21,656 nucleotides of DNA. It comes from a virus. The stretch spans positions 1 to 21,656 of IMG/VR virus record IMGVR_UViG_3300025674_000471; one strand, 5' to 3'. Of the stretch, positions 20,795 through 21,656 are shown in pieces; position 1 is the stretch's first letter; each line of letters begins with the position of its first letter. The notes below the pieces were generated by a model that made no database searches, was not told where the DNA came from, and saw only the letters and a program-made list of their open reading frames with translations. Made by a program: the position numbers and the translations under genes.

Positions 20795-21015
20795 ACGTTC
20801 TCTATATACTTATAAAGTTTGTCGTATCCACCGATATGGTAGTCGTCCATAAAAATTTGTGGGTAGGTAGTAAACTTTACTTTTGCCCACAAATCATCCA
20901 TCGTATAGTCGCGGTCAAGCTGCATATAGTCAAAGCTAAGATTCTTACTCTTCAGCAATCGTCTTGCTTTATCGCAGAATACACAGTCTTGCTTTCCATA
21001 GATTGTAAACTTCAT
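20791..21015 (-). CDS. Glutaredoxin
   Basis: A 74-aa thioredoxin-fold redox protein. The active site is C11-V-F-C14 (KQDCVFCDKA), the cis-proline loop is TYPQIF (about 50-55) and the glutathione-binding GGYD follows at 62-65, all in typical glutaredoxin places; length is normal for phage glutaredoxins (NrdC/NrdH-like). The natural partner is the C-terminal CxxC of the phage NrdA. An ATGA overlap joins it to thyX and another to the next gene, so it belongs to a nucleotide-metabolism cluster. CVFC is less usual than CPYC. Confidence 0.94.
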   Translation of the reverse strand: MKFTIYGKQDCVFCDKARRLLKSKNLSFDYMQLDRDYTMDDLWAKVKFTTYPQIFMDDYHIGGYDKLYKYIENV

Positions 21016-21656
21016 GGATTATATGCTCCATCTACAAACTCAGTAATCATGGGAAAAATTTCTGATAATGCTTCCGCACACTCTACTGCAATTCGTGCAT
21101 GTTCTAGCTGTGTGCCGTTTCCGCTTCGTAACTGAATAAAATGTACCCAACTACGAATAGTACCTGCCATATATAGACGTGAAGGAGTTATTCCTTCGGG
21201 CAGGACAGCACGAGCTTGCTCTTTAGCAATACCCTGCTTGATTGCCCAATCGTAGGCAGTACGAGCAGCTTGCCAAGCATTTTGTTGCTTTACTAGCCAC
21301 TCGGCATGGATTGGTCCGTCCTCAAGTCGTACAGAATTCTGTCGATTCTTAGGATCTTGACCCCGTGCCTCACGAAAGGTAGGGCTGCCCAATGCTTCGG
21401 GCATGGCATATCGCTGACTAAACTCTTGAAAAGAAAAAGAGCGATGACGCAGCATTTGTCGTGCAATGTCTCGCGTTGTTTCAATCTCAATCGTAGCAGA
21501 TACCATCTCTAGAGGAGACCAGTGGCCTTCTCGAATTAAGTATCGTATTAATTTTTCTGCGGTATCACTATTATTCTGGTTAGAAGGATTTGATACTCGG
21601 GCTGCAAAGGCAATGTCTTCTACAACGCATTGACTTGATGAGCTAATAAGTTTTGC
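21012..21656 (-). CDS. thyX: Flavin-dependent thymidylate synthase (ThyX), 5' end beyond window
   Basis: Partial: 214 codons are visible and the frame is open to the window edge, so the true start lies outside. ThyX makes dTMP from dUMP using FAD, NADPH and methylenetetrahydrofolate. Motifs in order: AARVSNPSNQNN (near the visible N-terminus), GHWSPLEMV, the ThyX signature RHRSFSFQEFSQRY (RHRx7S), NRQN, GIAKEQARAVLPEG, SRLYMAGTIRSWVHF and LRSGNGTQLEHARI. An internal ATG at 21506 lies in the conserved HWSPLEM segment and is not the start. It replaces the host ThyA for dTMP during infection and is coupled by ATGA to glutaredoxin. Confidence 0.96.
   Translation of the reverse strand, partial: AKLISSSSQCVVEDIAFAARVSNPSNQNNSDTAEKLIRYLIREGHWSPLEMVSATIEIETTRDIARQMLRHRSFSFQEFSQRYAMPEALGSPTFREARGQDPKNRQNSVRLEDGPIHAEWLVKQQNAWQAARTAYDWAIKQGIAKEQARAVLPEGITPSRLYMAGTIRSWVHFIQLRSGNGTQLEHARIAVECAEALSEIFPMITEFVDGAYNP

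Noticed and set aside
20734-21135. Plus-strand frame of 133 codons across glutaredoxin and thyX
   Set aside because: It runs antisense over three clearly recognised genes and has no motif or promoter of its own.
1-21656. tRNA genes, CRISPR arrays, insertion sequences, attachment sites
   Set aside because: No cloverleaf-like sequence, spaced direct repeats, transposase, integrase or terminal repeat was recognised by eye; a tRNAscan or repeat search would settle it.

Overview
The window is part of the DNA-replication, recombination and nucleotide-metabolism region of a lytic tailed dsDNA phage (Caudoviricetes). Evidence: a phage-style PolA with proofreading domain, DnaB-like helicase, CHC2/Toprim primase, gp32-like SSB, SbcC/SbcD (gp46/47-like) nuclease, a T5/T7-type flap endonuclease, a PhoH-like ATPase, class I ribonucleotide reductase, ThyX, and small phage-only proteins packed end to end. 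DNA is AT-rich. The gene set (two-subunit NAD-dependent ligase, UvsW/XPB-like helicase, SbcCD, PC4-like protein, tandem-HTH proteins, DUF6447-like protein) resembles T5-like and marine proteobacterial phages. The exact host cannot be told from the sequence, but strong sigma70 promoters point to a proteobacterial host using its own housekeeping sigma factor. No structural, lysis, tRNA, CRISPR or mobile-element genes are visible.

All genes lie on the minus strand, so transcription runs from high to low coordinates. In that order: (1) 21656-19312: ThyX (cut by the window edge), glutaredoxin, dATP/dGTP diphosphohydrolase-like protein, HTH protein, a 51-aa membrane protein, an SH3-like small protein and a 45-aa aromatic protein. 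(2) Promoter P5, then a HTH/Gly-Ser-linker protein, a second SH3-like protein and a PC4-like protein. (3) P4, then the adenylation half of an NAD-dependent DNA ligase. (4) P3, then the zinc-finger/HhH/BRCT half of the ligase, a protein with four HTH units and the DnaB-like helicase. (5) P2, then a basic protein of unknown function, a MazG-like pyrophosphohydrolase, primase, PolA, an unknown protein, PhoH-like ATPase and an SF2 helicase. (6) P1, then an unknown protein, SSB, SbcD, SbcC, a Hjc-like nuclease, flap endonuclease, NrdA, NrdB and a DUF6447-like protein.

Within each block genes touch or overlap by a few bases (ATGA or longer overlaps), so they are probably translationally coupled. 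Non-coding DNA is almost confined to the five promoter gaps and one 82-base leader; no gap exceeds about 90 bases. The five promoters share TTCTTGAC, a 17-base spacer and TATAAT, and each abuts the stop codon of the preceding gene. No U-tract terminator lies between blocks, so they probably add transcripts stepwise onto read-through.

Together the genes make a nearly self-sufficient replisome and a dNTP supply line: ribonucleotide reductase re-reduced by glutaredoxin, ThyX for dTMP, and two nucleotide pyrophosphohydrolases to shape pools. Several start codons were chosen after finding that the longest open frames run back through a promoter.
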